A model generated the notes under the pieces. That model made no database searches and was not told the DNA's origin. It saw only the letters and a list, made by a program, of their open reading frames with translations. Both the position numbers and the translations under genes were made by a program. This document shows positions 8,547-18,065 of a stretch of DNA of 64,000 nt, in pieces. This DNA is from Oceanicola sp. 22II-s10i (lineage in GTDB: Bacteria; Pseudomonadota; Alphaproteobacteria; Rhodobacterales; Rhodobacteraceae). The first letter of the stretch is position 1, and each line of letters opens with the position of its first letter. The stretch lies in assembly GCF_002210105.1 (NCBI RefSeq), contig NZ_AQQU01000006.1, forward strand, positions 186,001 through 250,000. Reading direction: 5' to 3'.

Positions 8547-8786
8547 TCAGAGCAGGCCGAGGCGGATGGGGCCTTTTGCGGTGACGGGGTCGACGAGGAT
8601 GCCGGAGCGGGTGGCCTGAAGGCTGTCGAGCGTCGCGGCCACGCGGCGGACCTCGGGCATCAGGGGGCGCCAGTCGGCGGCGAGGCGACGGGCGGCGTCG
8701 GAGGGGCAGAAGGTTTTCCCCCTGCCCCTCTCGGTCGCAAGCGCGGTCAGGACCGCGGCGATCTCGTCATCCGGCGGCCGTGTCAC
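8547..8786 (-). CDS. DUF3253 domain-containing protein
   Basis: A 79-residue protein beginning with GTG at 8784-8786 (translated [20 protein letters not shown]). The signature [28 protein letters not shown], and the terminal [14 protein letters not shown] are characteristic of DUF3253, a small winged-helix-like family of unknown role. The start was chosen because GAGG lies 6 bp upstream; a longer open frame from 8840 lies wholly within ileS and has no such site. The gene overlaps the last 20 bp of ileS, suggesting translational coupling to it. Confidence 0.82.
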   Translation of the reverse strand: MTRPPDDEIAAVLTALATERGRGKTFCPSDAARRLAADWRPLMPEVRRVAATLDSLQATRSGILVDPVTAKGPIRLGLL

Positions 8787-11781
8787 CGAGCGCCTCGTCG
8801 CACCGGCCGCAGACGCCCGGATGCGCATGGGTGCCGACATCGGGCAGGATCTTCCAGCAGCGCTGGCACTTCTCGCCCTCGGCCTTTTCGAAGACCACGC
8901 CGATGCCCGGCACTTCGGGCAGGCGGAAGGCCTCGGACGGCGCGGGATCGGCGGTCAGCGTCAGGTCGGAGGTGATGCAGATGTCCTCGAACGCCACCGA
9001 TTTCAGCGCGGCGTGCGAGTCGGGATCCTCCACATGCACCACCGGCGCGGCCTCGAGCGAGGCGCCGATGACCTTTTCCGTCCGCTGGATCTCCAGCGCC
9101 GCCGTGACTGCGCGCCGTGCTGCGCGGACCCGCGCCCATTTCGCCGCCAGCGCATCGTCGCGCCAGTCGGCGGGGGTTTCGGGGATGTCGGTCAGGTGGA
9201 CCGAGCTGTCCTCGCCGGGGAAGCGCTCCAGCCAGACCTCTTCCATCGTGAAGACGAGGATCGGGGCCAGCCAGGTCGTCAGCCGGTGGAACAGCAGGTC
9301 CAGCACCGTCCGGGCAGCCTTCGCACGCGGCGTGTCGCCGTCGCAGTAGAGCGCGTCCTTGCGGATGTCGAAGTAGAACGCCGACAGGTCGATCGTGGCA
9401 AAGTTGAAGATCGCCTGGAACGTGCCCTGGAAGTCGTAGCTTTCGTAGCCCTTGCGGACCGTGGCATCGAGTTCGGCCAGCCGGTGCAGCACCCAGCGTT
9501 CCAGTTCCGGCATGTCGGCGGGCGCGACGCGGTCCTCCTCGCGGAAGTCCCCGAGCGAGCCGAGCATGTAGCGCATCGTGTTGCGCAGGCGGCGGTAGCT
9601 GTCGGCCACGCCTTTCAGGATTTCCGGACCGATCCGCTGGTCGGCGGTAAAGTCGGTCTGGGCGACCCAGAGCCGCAGGATATCCGCGCCGTATTCCTTG
9701 ACGACGGCCTCGGGCACGATGGTGTTGCCGAGCGATTTGGACATCTTGTTGCCCTTCTCGTCCAGCGTGAACCCGTGCGTGACGACCGCCTTGTAGGGCG
9801 CGCGGCCCTTGGTGCCGCAGGCCTGCAGCATCGAGGAATGGAACCACCCCCGGTGCTGGTCGGTGCCTTCCAGGTAGACATCCGCGATCCCGTCCGGCGC
9901 CCCGTCCGCACGGTCGCGCAGAACGAAGGCGTGGGTGGAGCCGCTGTCGAACCACACGTCGAGCACGTCAAAGACCTGATCATAGGCCGCCGCATCGTGA
10001 TCGGCGCCGAGGAAGCGCGCCTTGGCGCCGTCTTCGTACCAGCAGTCGGCGCCCTCGGCCTCGAACGCCTCGGCGATGCGGGCGTTGACGGCCGGGTCGC
10101 GCAGCAGGAAGTCCGGATCGGTCGGCAGCGCGCCCTTTTTCACGAAGCAGGTCAGCGGCACGCCCCAGGCCCGCTGGCGCGAGAGCACCCAGTCAGGCCG
10201 CGCCTCGATCATCGAGTAGAGCCGGTTGCGGCCGGTGCGCGGGGTCCATTCGACCAGCTTGTCGATCGAGGTCAGGGCGCGTTCGCGGATCGTCTTGCCA
10301 TAGGTGTCCTGCCCGTCGCCCACGGGACGGTCGACCGAGGCGAACCACTGCGGCGTGTTGCGGTAGATCACCGGCGCCTTGGAGCGCCAGGAATGCGGGT
10401 AGGAATGCTTGATCTTGCCGCGCGCCAGCAGGCCGCCGACCTCGATCAGCTTGGCGATCACGGCGGCGTTGGCGTCGCCTTCCCAGCTTCCGTTCTTGGC
10501 CTTGGCCCGCAGGATGCGCTTGCCGCCGAAGAACGGCAGGTCGGCGCGGAAGCTGCCGTCGTCCATCACGTTGTAGGTGATGACCTGGTCGAGCATGCCG
10601 AGATCGCGATAGAGTTCGTATTCCTCCATCCCGTGCGAGGGGGCGCAGTGAACGAAGCCCGTGCCCTCGTCATCGGTGACGAAATCGGCGGCGCGGAAGT
10701 CGCGCAGGTCTTCCCATTCGCCGTTCGCCCCTTCGGCCCCGGCCAGCGGATGCGCCAGCTTCATGCCCGCGAGGTGCGACGCGCGGACATCGCGGACGCG
10801 GCGGTACATGCCTTCGTCCAGACGGGCACGCGACATCACGTTCGCGGCGAGGTTGTCGGCAAGGATGAAGCGGTCGCCGACGCTGGCCCAGCATTCGTCG
10901 GGCGTGCCGGTGACCTCGTAGAGGCCGTAGGAGATCGCGTCGCCATAGACCACGGCCTTGTTCGACGGCATGGTCCAGGGCGTGGTGGTCCAGATGACCA
11001 CGAACGCGTCCCGCAGATCGTCGGACAGCTCGGCATCCGCCGCGCCGATGGCCGCCAGCGCATCCTCGGTCCCGTCTTCGCCGGCGACGACCGTATCGGC
11101 GCGATCGAATTCGGCGACGCGGAACTTGACCCAGACGGTGGGGCTTTCCTTGTCGTGATACTCCACCTCGGCCTCGGCCAGCGCGGTTTCCTCGACAGGC
11201 GACCACATCACCGGCTTGGAGCCCTGATAGAGCGTCCCGTTCAAGAGGAATTTCATGAACTCCTCGGCGATCACCCGCTCGGCGTGGAAATCCATCGTCA
11301 GGTAGGGATCGGCCCAGTTGCCGGTCACGCCGAGGCGCTTGAACTCCTCGCGCTGGATGTCGATCCAGCCCTCGGCGAACTTGCGGCATTCCTGGCGGAA
11401 ATCGACGACCGGGACCGCGTCCTTGTCGAGCCCCTTGGCGCGGTACTGTTCCTCGATCTTCCATTCGATCGGCAGGCCGTGGCAGTCCCAGCCGGGGACG
11501 TAGCGGCTGTCGTAGCCCGACATCTGGCGCGAGCGGACGATGAAGTCCTTGAGGATCTTGTTCAGCGCGTGGCCGATGTGCAGATGGCCGTTGGCATAGG
11601 GCGGACCGTCGTGCAGCACGAAGGGCGGACGGCCCTCCTGTGCGCGCAGGCGGTCATAGACGCCGATCCGTTCCCAGCGGGCCAGCCACTCGGGTTCGCG
11701 CTTGGGCAGGCCGGCGCGCATCGGGAAATCGGTCTTCGGCAGGTTGAGCGTGTCTTTGTAGTCGGGCGTCTCGGCGGACAT
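8767..11781 (-). CDS. ileS: isoleucyl-tRNA synthetase
   Basis: Charges tRNA-Ile with isoleucine in the cytoplasm and edits misactivated valine. The 1004-residue protein has the class I signature HIGH at residues 68-71 ([11 protein letters not shown]), the KMSKS loop ([11 protein letters not shown]), the WDCHGLPIE motif and an inserted CP1 editing domain between them. A C-terminal zinc motif is visible as CQRCW and CGRCD. It is somewhat longer than the usual 940 residues because of acidic inserts in CP1. The ATG lies at 11779-11781. No T-box leader is seen upstream. Confidence 0.98.
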   Translation of the reverse strand: MSAETPDYKDTLNLPKTDFPMRAGLPKREPEWLARWERIGVYDRLRAQEGRPPFVLHDGPPYANGHLHIGHALNKILKDFIVRSRQMSGYDSRYVPGWDCHGLPIEWKIEEQYRAKGLDKDAVPVVDFRQECRKFAEGWIDIQREEFKRLGVTGNWADPYLTMDFHAERVIAEEFMKFLLNGTLYQGSKPVMWSPVEETALAEAEVEYHDKESPTVWVKFRVAEFDRADTVVAGEDGTEDALAAIGAADAELSDDLRDAFVVIWTTTPWTMPSNKAVVYGDAISYGLYEVTGTPDECWASVGDRFILADNLAANVMSRARLDEGMYRRVRDVRASHLAGMKLAHPLAGAEGANGEWEDLRDFRAADFVTDDEGTGFVHCAPSHGMEEYELYRDLGMLDQVITYNVMDDGSFRADLPFFGGKRILRAKAKNGSWEGDANAAVIAKLIEVGGLLARGKIKHSYPHSWRSKAPVIYRNTPQWFASVDRPVGDGQDTYGKTIRERALTSIDKLVEWTPRTGRNRLYSMIEARPDWVLSRQRAWGVPLTCFVKKGALPTDPDFLLRDPAVNARIAEAFEAEGADCWYEDGAKARFLGADHDAAAYDQVFDVLDVWFDSGSTHAFVLRDRADGAPDGIADVYLEGTDQHRGWFHSSMLQACGTKGRAPYKAVVTHGFTLDEKGNKMSKSLGNTIVPEAVVKEYGADILRLWVAQTDFTADQRIGPEILKGVADSYRRLRNTMRYMLGSLGDFREEDRVAPADMPELERWVLHRLAELDATVRKGYESYDFQGTFQAIFNFATIDLSAFYFDIRKDALYCDGDTPRAKAARTVLDLLFHRLTTWLAPILVFTMEEVWLERFPGEDSSVHLTDIPETPADWRDDALAAKWARVRAARRAVTAALEIQRTEKVIGASLEAAPVVHVEDPDSHAALKSVAFEDICITSDLTLTADPAPSEAFRLPEVPGIGVVFEKAEGEKCQRCWKILPDVGTHAHPGVCGRCDEALGDTAAG

Positions 11782-12000
11782 GTCCGGGTCCTTGTCGTCT
11801 GAAAATGTCGAGGGGAAAGCGGCGCGGGCGACCCATGCGCCTTGTCCCGGCGTCCCGACGGCGGACGTCAGGGCGCCGGGCGGGTAATTCGCTGGGAATA
11901 TGCCGCGTTCCGGACCATGGGGCGGCTTATAGGCCCGTGGCCGGGTGGGGTCCAGAGGGTGTTGGTCCGAGACAGGTGGAGAGGCCGGGTGCGGTCTGTC
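11782..12000. other. ileS upstream region
   Basis: About 220 bp between the ileS start and the tandem repeats. It carries no convincing gene; open frames here have no homology I recognise. It presumably holds the ileS promoter and leader, but I could not pick a clear -35/-10 pair. The last 30 bp (AGGTGGAGAGGCCGGGTGC) is a degenerate partial unit of the adjacent tandem repeat. Confidence 0.5.
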
Positions 12001-12175
12001 CCCCGCGTCACCGGACTTGACCGGTGGTGCCAGTGGAGAGGCCGGGGGGCTGTGTTGTCCCCCGCGTCACCGGACTTGACCGGTGGCGCCAGTGGAGAGG
12101 CCGGGGGGCTGTCTGTCCCCCGCGTCACCGGACTTGACCGGTGGCGCCAGTGGAGAGGCCGGGGGGCTGTCTGCC
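12001..12175 (+). repeat. 58-59 bp tandem repeat, three units
   Basis: Units begin with CCCCGCGTCACCGGACTTGA at 12001, 12060 and 12118, giving periods of 59 and 58 bp. Each unit contains a CACCGG-acttga-CCGGTG inverted repeat, a GGCGCC (GGTGCC in unit 1) and ends with a G6-spacer-C5 hairpin arm. Units 2 and 3 are nearly identical; unit 1 differs by a few bases. There are no unique spacers, so this is not a CRISPR array. The end of unit 3 is the left hairpin arm of dispersed repeat copy C, which suggests the tandem units grew from the repeat's edge. Confidence 0.9.
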
Positions 12176-12260
12176 CCCCCGGACCCCCCGAAAGTATTTT
12201 TGACCAGAAGAAGCAGAGGAAGCTGCGCGAGACGCCGTGCGGCGGGGCGAGCGGGGGCGG
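12161..12260 (+). repeat. dispersed hairpin repeat, copy C
   Basis: Contains GGGGGGC-TGTCT-GCCCCCC (12161-12179), lacks the second GC-rich stem of copies B and D, and continues with ACCCCCCGAAAGTATTTTTG and ACCAGAAGAAGCAGAGG, then GCGCGAGACGCCGTGCGGCG as in copy B. It ends exactly at the stop codon of the minus-strand DUF1992 gene, so on that strand it forms the immediate 3' flank of the ycjX operon. Confidence 0.8.
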
Positions 12261-12596
12261 TCAGTCGCGCATGAAGCGCTGGCGGGATTCGCGGGCGATG
12301 TTGTAGCGCATTTCGAGGGCGGCGATGCGGGACATGGCCTGCTGGCGCTCGGGGGCATTGTCCGGAAGCGCGGCATAGGCGGCGCGGGCGGCGTCGAGCT
12401 GTTTCTTGATCGCGAATTCCTCGGGCAGCGCGCCGGCCTCGGCCATGATGCGCATGCCGGCGGCAGTGCCGGCGTCGACCATCGATTCCTCCGGGCGGTC
12501 GGGCAGCGGCTTGCCCTCGCCGCGGAGGCCCTGCAGTTTGCCCTCGGCCCCGGCCTTGAGCAGCATCCGTTCCACGCGGCGGGTGAGCCATGTCAT
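12261..12596 (-). CDS. DUF1992 domain-containing (DnaJC28-like) protein
   Basis: A 111-residue soluble protein with the DUF1992 pattern: VERMLLKAGAEGKLQGLRG, GKPLPDRPEES, and a C-terminal basic helix ending RESRQRFMRD. The family is found in bacteria and in animal DNAJC28 but lacks a J domain here; its role is unknown. The start overlaps the ycjF-like stop by 4 bp (ATGA), making it the last gene of the ycjX operon. Confidence 0.85.
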   Translation of the reverse strand: MTWLTRRVERMLLKAGAEGKLQGLRGEGKPLPDRPEESMVDAGTAAGMRIMAEAGALPEEFAIKKQLDAARAAYAALPDNAPERQQAMSRIAALEMRYNIARESRQRFMRD

Positions 12597-13627
12597 GACG
12601 CGTCCCCCTCGGGTTTGCTGCCTGTCGAGAAGAGCCCGGTCAGCGCGCGGCGGACGGCGCCCGCGACCGAGGGGCGGCGACCCTCGGAGAAGGGCAGCGG
12701 GCGGCAGACTTCCATCGCAGCCACCCCGACACGAGCCGTGAGGGTGCCGTTCACTACGCCCTCGCCGAAGCGGCGCGACAGGCGGGCGAGCATCGTGCCG
12801 CCGAGGACGGAGCCCAGCGTGTCGTCGCCGACGGCGACCGCGCCGGTGGCGACCAGATGCGTCATCACCGCCCGCGTCAGCCGCCACGATCCGAGCGTGC
12901 CGGAGCGGCCGCCGTAGATCTCGGCGATGCGGCGGATCATCCGCAGGTTCGACGTCAGCGCCGTCGCCACGTCCGCGAAGGCCAGCGGCACGATGGCCGT
13001 CACCGTCGCCACCTGCCGCGCCGCCGCCTCGACCTCGCGCAGGGCCATGGCGTCGAGCGGGGCCAGCATCTCGGCCTCGGCCAGACCGATGACGGCGGAG
13101 GCGTCGAAGAGCTCGGCCTCGCGTTCCCTGAACCGTTCGAGCCCCCAGGCGATCTCGGCCCGTCCGGCATAGAGCGCGGCCAGCCGCTGCGTCAGGGCGC
13201 GGGCGCGCTTGAGGTCCTCGTCGGCCAGCGCCTCGTCGGCCTCCAGGTGCAGGCGGTCGATCCGGGCGAGGCGCGAGAAGGCGGCGATCTCCTTGACCGC
13301 GATCAGCAGGACCACGAACAGGAAGGCCACGATCAGCGCCGCCACGAAATAGCCGAGCAACGGGGTCGAGGCGATCAGGTTGGTCACGAAGCTCCAGGCC
13401 GCGATCGAAACCAGCGTCGTCACCAGCGCGCCCGCCAGCCGCCAGAACCAGCGGGCCAGCGTCGACGGGCGGCGCGCCGCCAGTTGCGCGGCCATCTGCA
13501 TCGCGCGCCCCTCGGCCTGCGGATGCGGGCTGTCGGGCACCGGCGGGGCGTCGGCGGGGCTGGCCCCCGGTTCCGCCCCTTCGAGGTCGATCAGGACCGG
13601 GCCGCGGCGTCTGTCCTCGTCAGCCAT
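12593..13627 (-). CDS. YcjF family (TIGR01620) inner-membrane protein
   Basis: A 344-residue protein with a proline-rich cytoplasmic N-terminus, two transmembrane segments near residues 60-110 (WRLAGALVTTLVSIAAWSF; YFVAALIVAFLFVVLLIAV), then a long soluble domain with VTAIVPLAFADVATALTSNL and GDDTLGSVLGG, typical of YcjF/DUF697. In enterobacteria ycjF follows ycjX in the phage-shock gene neighbourhood; the molecular role is unknown. Start 13627 was chosen for its GGAG at 6-bp spacing; an upstream ATG at 13633 has none. It overlaps the GNAT gene by 8 bp. Confidence 0.88.
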   Translation of the reverse strand: MADEDRRRGPVLIDLEGAEPGASPADAPPVPDSPHPQAEGRAMQMAAQLAARRPSTLARWFWRLAGALVTTLVSIAAWSFVTNLIASTPLLGYFVAALIVAFLFVVLLIAVKEIAAFSRLARIDRLHLEADEALADEDLKRARALTQRLAALYAGRAEIAWGLERFREREAELFDASAVIGLAEAEMLAPLDAMALREVEAAARQVATVTAIVPLAFADVATALTSNLRMIRRIAEIYGGRSGTLGSWRLTRAVMTHLVATGAVAVGDDTLGSVLGGTMLARLSRRFGEGVVNGTLTARVGVAAMEVCRPLPFSEGRRPSVAGAVRRALTGLFSTGSKPEGDAS

Positions 13628-14075
13628 CTGCATCTCCGTGCCAAGTGAACCGGATGTCCGGCAGCCCCTCGTCATTGCGCGTCCCGTCGCTGCGACCGGC
13701 CTCGCGAAAGCCCTGCGCGCCGTAGAAGGCGCGTGCCGTCTCGTTGGCCTCGAAGCACCAAAGCGTCAGGCGGTCCGCCTCAGACTTGGCGGCGGCGAGC
13801 AGCCGCGCGCCGATCCCCTGCCTTTGCGCCCAGGGGGCAAGGTAGAGCGCCAGAACCTCAGTGCCGCGCCGGGTGATGAAGCCCGCGACACGTCCGCCCG
13901 AGATCGCCACGGTCGTCCAGCCCTTGTCGATCATGATCCCCGCAAAGCCGATGTCCTCGGCACGCGTGTGGATGCGCGGCATCCAGTCGGTGTCGTCGAT
14001 GAAGGACGACAGGATCCCGCCGACCGCCCCCGCGTCGAGCGCCCGCGCCGGGCGCAGGGTGACGGCGGCGTTCAC
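13620..14075 (-). CDS. GNAT family N-acetyltransferase
   Basis: A 151-residue GCN5-related acetyltransferase. The acetyl-CoA pyrophosphate loop is visible as QRQGIGARLL (Q/RxxGxG/A), followed by LWCFEANETARAFYGAQGF, the C-terminal part of the fold. The substrate is unknown. It sits between ycjX and the ycjF-like gene, overlapping the first by 4 bp (ATGA) and the second by 8 bp, so it is translated as part of that operon. Confidence 0.9.
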   Translation of the reverse strand: MNAAVTLRPARALDAGAVGGILSSFIDDTDWMPRIHTRAEDIGFAGIMIDKGWTTVAISGGRVAGFITRRGTEVLALYLAPWAQRQGIGARLLAAAKSEADRLTLWCFEANETARAFYGAQGFREAGRSDGTRNDEGLPDIRFTWHGDADG

Positions 14076-15511
14076 AACCGGTCCCCGATCAGGAACTGCG
14101 CGGCACGGTCCAGCCGGATATGCGGCGGGCCCTCGCCCGGCTTCAGCCTGAGTGGCGCGGGGGCGAAGGCCATGATGTTGTAATCCGCGTCCAGCCAGCT
14201 GTCCGCGCCGGTGCGCGCCGGGGTCAGGAGTCGGGCCGGATCGGCGGGCAGATCACCGGGATAGAGCGCGGCCTGCTTGCCCGTGGACAGAAGCCGCCCG
14301 CGCACGGCGTCGAGGCTCTGGCCGTTGTGGCTGACCGTCTCCTCCACCGTGGCACGCAGGGCGGCGATCGACATGGCCGCCGTCTCGGCCCCGGCAAAGG
14401 CCGCGCGGTCGCGAGCGTCGCGCAGCAGCGCCTCCATGATCGCGGTCAGACGGGCGTGCTGGGTGTGGTGCAGGTGGTCGGCCTTGGTGGCGGCGAAGAG
14501 GATCTTCTCCACCCGCTTGCCCATCAGGAGGCGGCTGAGAAAGGCGTTCCGCCCCGGACGGAAGGCGCCGAGGATCCCCGCCATGGCGCAGCGCAGTTCC
14601 TCGACCTTTTGCGGGCCGCCGTGGATCGCGCCGAGCGCATCGACCAGCACCACCTGCCGGTCGATCCGGCTGAAATGGTCGCGGAAGAAGGGCTGCACGA
14701 CGCGGTCCTTGTAGGCCTCGAACCGCCGCTCCATCTCGCGCCAGAGACCCTTGCGGTGCGGTGCGTCCTCGGGCGGCAGCGGTGCGAAGGTCAGCGCGGG
14801 CGATCCCTCCATCTCGCCAGGCAGCAGGAACCGGCCGGGCGTGATGTCCATGTGGCCCGCGTCTCGGGCGGCAACGAGGTAGGCGCGATAGGCCTCGGCC
14901 AGCGCCTTGGCCTGCGGTTCGGACCAGTCGCGGATGTCGCGCGCCTCTTCGACGGCGGCGATGAACGCCGCGCCTTGCGGCCGGGTGCGAGCCTGTTCCA
15001 GCACCTCGACCGACCATTCGGCATAGGCGCGGTCGAGCAGCGACAGGTCCAGCAGCCATTCGCCGGGGTAGTCCACGATGTCGATATGCACCGTGCGCGG
15101 GCCGGAAAAGCCGCCGAGCAGGCCGCCGGGGCGGATCTTCATGGACAGCCGCAGCTCGCTGACCGTGCGGGTGCTGTCCGGCCAGTGCGGCTCGGGCGAG
15201 GTCAGCGCGGCGAGGTGCGTTTCGTAGTCGAAACGCGGGACGGTGTCGTCGGGCTGAGGTTGCAAATAGGCGGTGACGATCCGCCCCTCGGACTGCGCGA
15301 CCAGCTGGGTCATTCGGGCGCGGTCCATCAGGTTTGCGACCAGCGAGGTGATGAACACCGTCTTGCCCGCGCGGGCCAGTCCCGTGACCCCGAGACGCAC
15401 CACCGGTTCGAAGAACATGCCGGAGATCCCGTCCCCGACCGCCTCCACCCGGCGCGTCACCCCGTCGGCCAATGTTCCGATCACCACTTGCCCGGTCTTC
15501 CCTGCCTGCAT
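14072..15511 (-). CDS. YcjX family P-loop GTP-binding protein (DUF463)
   Basis: A 479-residue YcjX-type protein, a predicted GTPase without the usual G4 motif. The Walker A loop GLARAGKT is at residues 44-51, after a SGMFFEPVVRLGVT strand; DIVDYPGEWLLDL is the Walker B/G3-like region. It leads an overlapping operon with a GNAT enzyme, a ycjF-like gene and DUF1992. YcjX homologues are regulated with phage-shock genes in E. coli, but no psp genes are seen here. I kept the first ATG (15511). Confidence 0.92.
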   Translation of the reverse strand: MQAGKTGQVVIGTLADGVTRRVEAVGDGISGMFFEPVVRLGVTGLARAGKTVFITSLVANLMDRARMTQLVAQSEGRIVTAYLQPQPDDTVPRFDYETHLAALTSPEPHWPDSTRTVSELRLSMKIRPGGLLGGFSGPRTVHIDIVDYPGEWLLDLSLLDRAYAEWSVEVLEQARTRPQGAAFIAAVEEARDIRDWSEPQAKALAEAYRAYLVAARDAGHMDITPGRFLLPGEMEGSPALTFAPLPPEDAPHRKGLWREMERRFEAYKDRVVQPFFRDHFSRIDRQVVLVDALGAIHGGPQKVEELRCAMAGILGAFRPGRNAFLSRLLMGKRVEKILFAATKADHLHHTQHARLTAIMEALLRDARDRAAFAGAETAAMSIAALRATVEETVSHNGQSLDAVRGRLLSTGKQAALYPGDLPADPARLLTPARTGADSWLDADYNIMAFAPAPLRLKPGEGPPHIRLDRAAQFLIGDRL

Positions 15512-15580
15512 CCCTTTCGCCCTAGATAGCGGCGCGCGGCCCCACTTGCCAGTCCGGGGGACGCCGGGCTATCCGGGCGC

Positions 15581-16363
15581 ATGCCCCGCTACGCGCTGAA
15601 AGTCGAATATCACGGCAGGCCCTTCGCGGGCTGGCAGCGTCAGGCTGACCAGCCTTCGGTGCAGGGCGCCATCGAGGACGCGCTGGCGAAACTGGAGCCG
15701 GGGCCGCACACCATCGCCGCGGCCGGACGGACCGATGCGGGGGTCCATGCGACCGGACAGGTGGCGCAGTGCGACATGACGCGGGACTGGGATCCGTTCC
15801 GCCTGTCCGAGGCGCTGAACTATCATCTGAAGCCCCTGCCCGTCGCCATTGTCGCCGCCGCGCGGGTCGATGACGACTGGCACGCGCGGTTTTCTGCAGT
15901 GGAGCGGCGCTACCTGTTCCGCCTGCTGATGCGGAGGGCGCCCGCGACACATGACGCCGGGCTGGTCTGGCAGGTGAAACAGCGGCTGGACCCTGCGCCG
16001 ATGCGCGCCGCGGCGGCCTACTTGGTCGGGAACCACGATTTCACCACCTTCCGCAGCTCGATCTGTCAGGCCGCCAGCCCGGTCAAGACACTGGACGAGA
16101 TCACGATCGAGGCTCTGGATGGGGTCTCCGGACCTGAGCTGCGCTTCCGTCTGCGCGCCCGATCGTTCCTGCACAATCAGGTCCGGTCCATCGTCGGCAC
16201 GCTGGAACGGGTCGGCGCCGGGGCGTGGTCGCCGGAGGATGTCAGGACGGCGCTGGAGGCGCGGGACCGTGCGGCCTGCGGGCCGGTCTCGCCGCCCGAG
16301 GGGCTGTATCTGGCAGGCGTCGGCTATCCCGCGGATCCGTTCACGACGGATGCAGCGACGTAA
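15581..16363 (+). CDS. truA: tRNA pseudouridine(38-40) synthase
   Basis: Converts uridines 38-40 in the tRNA anticodon arm to pseudouridine. The 260-residue protein has the catalytic aspartate in [12 protein letters not shown], the N-terminal [12 protein letters not shown] strand and the [20 protein letters not shown] segment of the TruA fold. Divergent from ycjX with about 70 bp between the starts. The usual alphaproteobacterial neighbour fmt is not in the window. Confidence 0.97.
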   Translation: MPRYALKVEYHGRPFAGWQRQADQPSVQGAIEDALAKLEPGPHTIAAAGRTDAGVHATGQVAQCDMTRDWDPFRLSEALNYHLKPLPVAIVAAARVDDDWHARFSAVERRYLFRLLMRRAPATHDAGLVWQVKQRLDPAPMRAAAAYLVGNHDFTTFRSSICQAASPVKTLDEITIEALDGVSGPELRFRLRARSFLHNQVRSIVGTLERVGAGAWSPEDVRTALEARDRAACGPVSPPEGLYLAGVGYPADPFTTDAAT

Positions 16364-16489
16364 CAGATTCGCGAGAAATCAAGGGCATCGCGGGCGCGCG
16401 CTTGTCTCGGCCGGGGGAATCCCCGAGGCTGCAACGCAACGCCGCGCGACCGTCTGAGCGCCGCACCGAATTGCGAGGGACCGAGCCGT

Positions 16490-16978
16490 ATGCCGGCAAG
16501 TTACGAGTACAGGGTGGTGCCCGCGCCGACGCGCGGCCTCAAGGGCAAGGGTATCAGGGGCACCGAGGACCGCTTTGCCCATGCCATCGAGGACCTGATG
16601 AACCGCATGGCGCTGGACGGCTGGGAATACCAGCGCGCGGAAACCCTGCCCTCGGAAGAACGGCAGGGCCTGACCGGCGTGACGACGACCTATCGCAACG
16701 TGCTGGTCTTCCGCCGCGCCCGCGCCGCCGATCCCGCCCCGTTCCAGCCCCGCCTTCTGGCCGCACCCGAAGACGCCGTGTCCAGGAAACCGGCGCAGGC
16801 CGAACCGCCCGCGACCCCGCCCGAGGACGAAACGCCGCAGGACGGGGCAACCGTCGACCCGGGCCTGGCCGATGCGCTGCGCCGCCGGGCGGCCACCCTG
16901 CTGGGCGGCCGGATCGCTGGCGGCACCGCAGCCGAGGCGGCCCCGGCCACTGACGGCCGCACCGCCGCGGAGCGCTGA
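16490..16978 (+). CDS. DUF4177 domain-containing protein
   Basis: A 162-residue protein. Residues 1-75 form the DUF4177 domain (YEYRVVPAPTR, EDLMNRMALDGWEYQRAE, YRNVLVFRR), a small family that binds no known ligand. The rest is a low-complexity, proline- and alanine-rich acidic tail, likely disordered. A GAGGGA sequence about 9 bp before ATG 16490 supports the start. It converges on bolA with a 5-bp gap. Confidence 0.8.
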   Translation: MPASYEYRVVPAPTRGLKGKGIRGTEDRFAHAIEDLMNRMALDGWEYQRAETLPSEERQGLTGVTTTYRNVLVFRRARAADPAPFQPRLLAAPEDAVSRKPAQAEPPATPPEDETPQDGATVDPGLADALRRRAATLLGGRIAGGTAAEAAPATDGRTAAER

Positions 16979-16983
16979 GCGCC

Positions 16984-17241
16984 CTACCCGTCCAGATCGA
17001 GTGCGAGTGCGTGGATCCGTTCGATCAGATCGGGCCCGAGCGCCGTGTGAACGGCCCTGTGCCGCGCGATCCGGCTCTTTCCAGCCAGTGCACCCGCGCG
17101 CATGCGCACGCGGTAGTGACTTTCGCCCCCTTCCTGATATCCCGCGTGTCCGATATGTTTCTCGCTCTCGTCGATGACCTCCAGCTCTGCCGGATCGAAT
17201 GCCTGCTGCAGGCGCGTGCGGATCTCTGCCGTCTTTGACAT
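16984..17241 (-). CDS. BolA family protein
   Basis: An 85-residue BolA/IbaG-like protein of the class that partners monothiol glutaredoxins in iron-sulfur trafficking. The visible signature is DESEKHIGHAGY, then ESHYRVRM, and the helix-turn region RIARHRAVHTALGPDL with the conserved RHR/Q block. The ATG lies at 17239-17241, and the gene is divergent from the J-domain gene across 74 bp. No glutaredoxin gene is in the window. Confidence 0.92.
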   Translation of the reverse strand: MSKTAEIRTRLQQAFDPAELEVIDESEKHIGHAGYQEGGESHYRVRMRAGALAGKSRIARHRAVHTALGPDLIERIHALALDLDG

Positions 17242-17315
17242 TTTTTTACTGTCAACCCCTTCAAACCTCTGGGGGACAGCTTAGACTGCACGGCCTGACT
17301 CGGAAAGGATGCATG

Positions 17316-17939
17316 ATGCCAAAAGCTGATCCGTTCGGATTCGATATGTCCGTCTCCTCCGCAAAGAAGCGCACTACCCGTGGCCGCCGGGGGATGACGG
17401 GGGCATCCGACACCTCGACCCGGGTGTGTGAACACGAGGGCTGCGAGGAGGCGGGCCAGTACCGCGCGCCCAAGGCGCCGGACGTGCTGGACGACTTCTA
17501 CTGGTTCTGCCGGGACCATGTGCGCGAGTACAACCTGAAGTGGAACTTCTTCGACGGCACCACCGAGGCCGAGATGAACGCGCAGATGTCCAAGGACCGG
17601 GTCTGGGACCGCCAGACCAAGCCCATGGGCGATCCCGAGGCGCGGGCCTGGGCCCGTCTGGGGATCGAGGACCCGCACCAGGTGCTGGGCGCGAACGCGA
17701 CGCGCAATCCCGGCAAGTCGAACGGTGGCGGGCGCCGTCTGCCGCCGAAGGAGCGGCAGGCGATCGAGATCCTCGACGCAAAGGACCACTGGACCAAGGC
17801 CGAGGTGCGCAAGGCCTACAAGGCGCTGATCAAGGTGCTGCATCCCGACATGAACGGCGGCGACCGGTCCCAGGAGGAGCAGTTGCAGCAGGTTGTCTGG
17901 GCGTGGGACCAGATCAAGGACAGCCGGAACTTTAAGTAG
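17316..17939 (+). CDS. J domain-containing protein (DnaJ-like)
   Basis: A 207-residue protein with a C-terminal J domain: helix II AEVRKAYKALIKVLHPDMNG contains the HPD tripeptide that stimulates Hsp70 ATPase. Upstream is a conserved alphaproteobacterial N-terminal region with CEHEGCEEAGQYRAP and FYWFCRDHVREYN, whose cysteines and histidine could form a small zinc site. There is no G/F-rich or cysteine-repeat region of true DnaJ, so it is a specialised co-chaperone. ATG 17316 is preferred over 17313 because GGAAAGG lies 7 bp upstream. Confidence 0.9.
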   Translation: MPKADPFGFDMSVSSAKKRTTRGRRGMTGASDTSTRVCEHEGCEEAGQYRAPKAPDVLDDFYWFCRDHVREYNLKWNFFDGTTEAEMNAQMSKDRVWDRQTKPMGDPEARAWARLGIEDPHQVLGANATRNPGKSNGGGRRLPPKERQAIEILDAKDHWTKAEVRKAYKALIKVLHPDMNGGDRSQEEQLQQVVWAWDQIKDSRNFK

Positions 17940-17940
17940 C

Positions 17941-17993
17941 GCGGATGCGCAGCATCTGCGCGGCCGGACAGAGCGGATGCAAAGCATCTGCGG
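17941..17993. terminator. two tandem hairpins after the J-domain gene
   Basis: Directly after the stop codon lie two near-identical hairpins 32 bp apart: GCGGATGC-GCA-GCATCTGC (from 17941) and GCGGATGC-AAA-GCATCTGC (from 17973). Each has an 8-bp stem with one G-T pair. There is no clear T-tract, so they could be a 3'-end mRNA-stabilising structure rather than an intrinsic terminator. Confidence 0.6.
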
Positions 17994-18065
17994 AGTCCCG
18001 CACCCTCAGAGGTCTGCCCCTCTTATCGCCCTCACCTAAGCGCCCTCCCGGCCCCACCCGGCGAA

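Noticed and set aside
8821-11802. 993-codon open frame on the plus strand
   Set aside because: It is antisense to ileS, has no family motif, and is explained by the high third-position GC that keeps the opposite strand open.
12001-12180. Possible CRISPR array
   Set aside because: Units are contiguous 58-59 bp tandem repeats without unique spacers and no cas genes are near.
11782-12260. T-box or other riboswitch before ileS
   Set aside because: T-box leaders are typical of Firmicutes and some Actinobacteria; no specifier loop or T-box sequence was seen and the structure is explained by the repeats.
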